DNA of 8,066 bases from Bacillota bacterium (GTDB lineage Bacteria; Bacillota; Clostridia; Lachnospirales; Cellulosilyticaceae). Shown one piece after another: positions 5,978 through 8,066 of this stretch. The notes beneath the pieces were generated by a model. It was given only the letters and a program-made list of their open reading frames with translations, was not told where the DNA came from and did not search any database. The position numbers were made by a program, and so were the translations under genes. The stretch is taken from contig JAEZKI010000412.1 of the NCBI GenBank assembly GCA_023415525.1, positions 1 to 8,066 of the forward strand. Reading direction: 5' to 3'. The number at the start of each line of letters is the position of its first letter. Within the stretch, counting starts at the first letter, position 1.

Positions 5978-7405
5978 ATGGATGTAGATCAGCTTAATAT
6001 TCATGCCATTGTAAAGCAAGTTTTAACGCAGCTTCACAATCCAGCAGATGAGTTAGAGCAAAGTTTATTTAACATAAAGAGGGGCCAAGATGGCATTTAC
6101 CCTACAATGGAAGAAGCTATAGGGGCTGCCAAAGAAGCTCAGATTGAACTTTTAAAGCTTTCTATTGATCAAAGAAAAGGGATAATAGAAGCAATAAGAA
6201 AAGCCATATTAGAAAATTTAGAACAGATTGCACGATTAGCGGTTAGCGAAACAAAGCTTGGAAAAGTAGCTGATAAAATAGAAAAAAATAAACTTGCAGT
6301 ACAAAAAACACCAGGAGTTGAAGATATTACCCCGAAAGCCTTTACAGGCGATTATGGGCTTACCCTAACCGAAATGGCACCTTATGGAGTCATTGGAGCA
6401 GTTACGCCTTCAACTAATCCAAGTGAAACAGTAATTTGTAATAGTATTGGAATGATTGCAGCCGGAAACGCAGTAGTGTTTAATCCACACCCAGGTGCTA
6501 AAGAAGTTACTAAACTTACCATTAAGCTTATTAATGAAGCCATTATAAAAGCGGGGGGGCCTAGAGATTTATTATGCAGTGTAGAAAACCCTAGTATGGA
6601 AACAAGCAAGGTGATGATGACTCATCCAGATGTTCGCGTATTGGTTGTAACTGGAGGGCCACAGATTGTAAAAATAGCAATGCAGACAGGCAAAAAAGTA
6701 ATTGCAGCAGGCCCAGGAAATCCACCAGTCGTAGTAGATGAAACAGCAGATATAAAGATGGCAGCAAGAGATATTGTAGATGGAGCATCTTTTGATAACA
6801 ACGTACTTTGTATTGCTGAAAAAGAAGTATTTGTAGTTGAAACGGTAGGAGATGCATTAGTTTATGAAATGAAAGCCTGTGGGGCTATCGAGCTCACAGC
6901 AGATGAAACTCAAAGATTGATGCAGCACATTACCGTAGTTTCCAAAACTGGAGCAGTAGATGTGAACAAAGATTATGTAGGCAAAGATGTCCAGTATATT
7001 CTAAAAGCCATTGGAAAAGAAGTATCAGGACATATACGCTTAGCCATTACAAGGGTATCCAAAGATCATCCTTTAGTAACACTTGAACAGCTTATGCCTG
7101 TGCTTCCAGTTGTGTATGTTAAAGATATAGATGAAGCCATTGCTCTTGCAGTAAAAGCTGAGCAAGGCAACTATCATACAGCCATGATGCACTCAAAGAA
7201 TATAGATCATTTAACTAAAATGGCCAGATGTGTTAATACCACTATTTTTGTAAAAAATGCGCCTTCTTATTCAGGACTTGGGTTTAAAGGAGAAGGTTAT
7301 ACAACTTTCACTATTGCTAGTCCAACAGGGGAAGGGTTAACTTCAGCAAAAGACTTTACCAGATCAAGAAGATGCGTCTTAAAAGACGGATTTAAAATAA
7401 CCTGA
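5978..7405 (+). CDS. pduP: CoA-acylating aldehyde dehydrogenase (PduP/EutE-like), microcompartment core enzyme
   Basis: The enzyme oxidises an aldehyde (propionaldehyde, or lactaldehyde in some aldolase-type compartments) with NAD+ and CoA to the acyl-CoA. The 475-residue length matches PduP. Visible motifs are GVIGAVTPSTNPSET (137-151, with the oxyanion Asn147), AGNAVVFNPHP (162-172), the cofactor region VVTGGP (223-228), AAGPGNPPVVVD (243-254), and FDNNVLC with catalytic Cys278. The near-C-terminal SGLGFKGEGYTTFTI stretch is typical of CoA-dependent members. The first 20 residues form an extra amphipathic helix before the fold, a candidate encapsulation peptide. The start is set by GAAGGGGG (5961-5968), which lies inside the end of the BMC-P gene. 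PduL follows 15 nt later, giving the aldehyde to acyl-CoA to acyl-phosphate order. The symbol follows Pdu homology; the true substrate is not proven. Confidence 0.92.
   Translation: MDVDQLNIHAIVKQVLTQLHNPADELEQSLFNIKRGQDGIYPTMEEAIGAAKEAQIELLKLSIDQRKGIIEAIRKAILENLEQIARLAVSETKLGKVADKIEKNKLAVQKTPGVEDITPKAFTGDYGLTLTEMAPYGVIGAVTPSTNPSETVICNSIGMIAAGNAVVFNPHPGAKEVTKLTIKLINEAIIKAGGPRDLLCSVENPSMETSKVMMTHPDVRVLVVTGGPQIVKIAMQTGKKVIAAGPGNPPVVVDETADIKMAARDIVDGASFDNNVLCIAEKEVFVVETVGDALVYEMKACGAIELTADETQRLMQHITVVSKTGAVDVNKDYVGKDVQYILKAIGKEVSGHIRLAITRVSKDHPLVTLEQLMPVLPVVYVKDIDEAIALAVKAEQGNYHTAMMHSKNIDHLTKMARCVNTTIFVKNAPSYSGLGFKGEGYTTFTIASPTGEGLTSAKDFTRSRRCVLKDGFKIT
5987..6037 (+). other. Candidate encapsulation peptide at the N-terminus of the aldehyde dehydrogenase
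   Basis: Residues 4-20 read DQLNIHAIVKQVLTQLH. Hydrophobic residues L6, I8, I11, V12, V15, L16 and L19 fall on one helical face, followed by Asn-Pro and an acidic linker. PduP of the Pdu system carries its targeting helix in the same place. The core IVKQVL is nearly repeated in the PduL N-terminus (IIKQVI). Confidence 0.75.
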
Positions 7406-7420
7406 TGAAAGGAGAGGATT

Positions 7421-8059
7421 ATGCAGGGAGACCTAGAACTTGAACACATCATTAAACAAGTTATTGTGGAGCATTTGAAAACGGCATATGGCAAGACAGT
7501 TAAAGTTGGGGTTTCAAACAGGCATGTGCATCTTTCCCGGGAAGCTGTTGAAGTGCTATTTGGAAAAGGTTATACCTTAAACATCTGCAAGGAACTTTCA
7601 CAGCCTAATCAGTATGCAGCCAAGGAATGTATCACCCTGATTGGTACTAAAGGAGTCATTGAGAAAGTGAGGATTTTAGGCCCAGAAAGAAAGCAAACAC
7701 AAGTAGAAATATTGATGAGTGATACCTATAAGCTAGGGGTCACTCCGGTAGTTCGTGAGTCAGGGGAGTTAGAAAATACTCCAGGAATTCACCTTTTAGG
7801 TCCTAAAGGGATGTTAACACTCTCAAAGGGAGTGATTGTAGCTAAAAGACACCTTCATCTTAATGAAGAAGATGCAAAAAAGATGGGATTTCGAGATAAA
7901 AGTACGATTAAGATCTGCGGAGGGGAAAGAAAAACCATTTATGAAGATGTAGTAGTAAGAGTAAGTGGGGAATATGCAACAGAAGTTCATCTGGATATAG
8001 ATGAAGCAAATGCAGCAGGAATCAAACAAAATAGTTTAGTAAGCATCATATCAGAGTGA
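7421..8059 (+). CDS. pduL: PduL-type phosphate propanoyltransferase (phosphotransacylase)
   Basis: The enzyme converts acyl-CoA and phosphate to acyl-phosphate and free CoA, recycling CoA inside the shell and leading to ATP through a kinase. The 212-residue chain has two similar barrel domains. Expected dinuclear zinc ligands are present: H35 and H37 in SNRHVHLS, E96 in QVEIL, H144 and H146 in AKRHLHL, and H190 in TEVHLD. Arg90 in GPERK occupies the phosphate-binding position. Spacing agrees with the known PduL pattern with almost no gaps. Residues 4-21 form an extra amphipathic helix, the candidate encapsulation peptide, so this is a compartment form, not a cytosolic one. Ribosome binding site AAAGGAGAGG (7408-7417) sets the ATG, 15 nt after the dehydrogenase stop. 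It is unrelated in fold to the Pta phosphotransacetylase. Confidence 0.95.
   Translation: MQGDLELEHIIKQVIVEHLKTAYGKTVKVGVSNRHVHLSREAVEVLFGKGYTLNICKELSQPNQYAAKECITLIGTKGVIEKVRILGPERKQTQVEILMSDTYKLGVTPVVRESGELENTPGIHLLGPKGMLTLSKGVIVAKRHLHLNEEDAKKMGFRDKSTIKICGGERKTIYEDVVVRVSGEYATEVHLDIDEANAAGIKQNSLVSIISE
7430..7483 (+). other. Candidate encapsulation peptide at the N-terminus of PduL
   Basis: Residues 4-21 read DLELEHIIKQVIVEHLKT. Hydrophobic L5, L7, I10, I11, V14, I15 and L19 are grouped on one side, followed by a short polar linker before the first barrel strand. The IIKQVI core matches IVKQVL in the neighbouring dehydrogenase. Compartment-bound PduL proteins are known to carry such an N-terminal helix. 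Confidence 0.75.
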
Positions 8060-8063
8060 GGTG
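8058..8063 (+). promoter_or_regulatory. Probable ribosome binding site of the next, unseen gene
   Basis: GAGGTG overlaps the PduL stop codon and lies at the spacing used by the other genes here. No terminator-like hairpin precedes it, so the operon probably continues past the window edge. Confidence 0.45.
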
Positions 8064-8066
8064 TAA

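Noticed and set aside
6553..6559. Run of seven G in the dehydrogenase gene as a frameshift or phase-variation site
   Set aside because: The frame is intact across it and encodes an expected Ala-Gly-Gly-Pro turn. Nothing points to slippage beyond the run itself.
6591..6857. Leucine-rich reverse frame inside the dehydrogenase gene
   Set aside because: It lies opposite the conserved cofactor and catalytic Cys region and has no independent start signal; the composition is an antisense artefact.
1..8066. CRISPR arrays, insertion sequences, tRNA or rRNA genes, riboswitches
   Set aside because: No spaced direct repeats, transposase motifs, terminal repeats, or structured RNA signatures were recognised. 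Almost all bases lie in the nine genes.

Overview
The window is AT-rich, with strong GGAGG-type ribosome binding sites, short gene spacings and every supported gene on the + strand. Together with protein features typical of Clostridia, this suggests a gut or cellulolytic Firmicute (Lachnospirales-like). The species-level origin is inference only; no marker gene is present.

Positions 1-4420 hold a ribose/rhamnose-type sugar ABC importer. It consists of the C-terminal part of a lipoprotein-type solute-binding protein (cut by the window edge), a first membrane permease, a double-headed RbsA-type ATPase and a second, different permease. A 12-bp perfect hairpin with a T-rich tail lies between the binding-protein gene and the first permease. 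It would let the binding protein be made in excess over the membrane parts. The transporter block ends with a weaker AT-rich hairpin at 4443-4481.

Positions 4421-4550 are the only true regulatory gap. They hold that hairpin, then a perfect 14-bp palindrome (4495-4508) of LacI/CcpA-family type that overlaps the spacer and -10 box of a likely promoter, then a strong ribosome binding site.

Positions 4551-8059 are the start of a bacterial microcompartment (BMC) operon: class II fuculose/rhamnulose-type aldolase, BMC-H shell hexamer, BMC-P (EutN/CcmL) shell pentamer, PduP-type CoA-acylating aldehyde dehydrogenase and PduL-type phosphotransacylase. A further ribosome binding site at the very end implies that the operon continues.

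Proposed logic: the importer brings in a deoxysugar such as L-fucose or L-rhamnose. After isomerisation and phosphorylation by enzymes not seen here, the aldolase yields DHAP and lactaldehyde. Aldehyde chemistry is confined in the shell, where PduP makes an acyl-CoA with NADH and PduL recycles CoA and makes an acyl-phosphate for ATP. All three enzymes carry a short amphipathic helix that looks like an encapsulation peptide: C-terminal on the aldolase, N-terminal on the other two. The general system type (aldolase-containing sugar-phosphate BMC) is known. The less expected details are an altered aldolase active-site motif, an altered BMC-H pore motif and the operator architecture.
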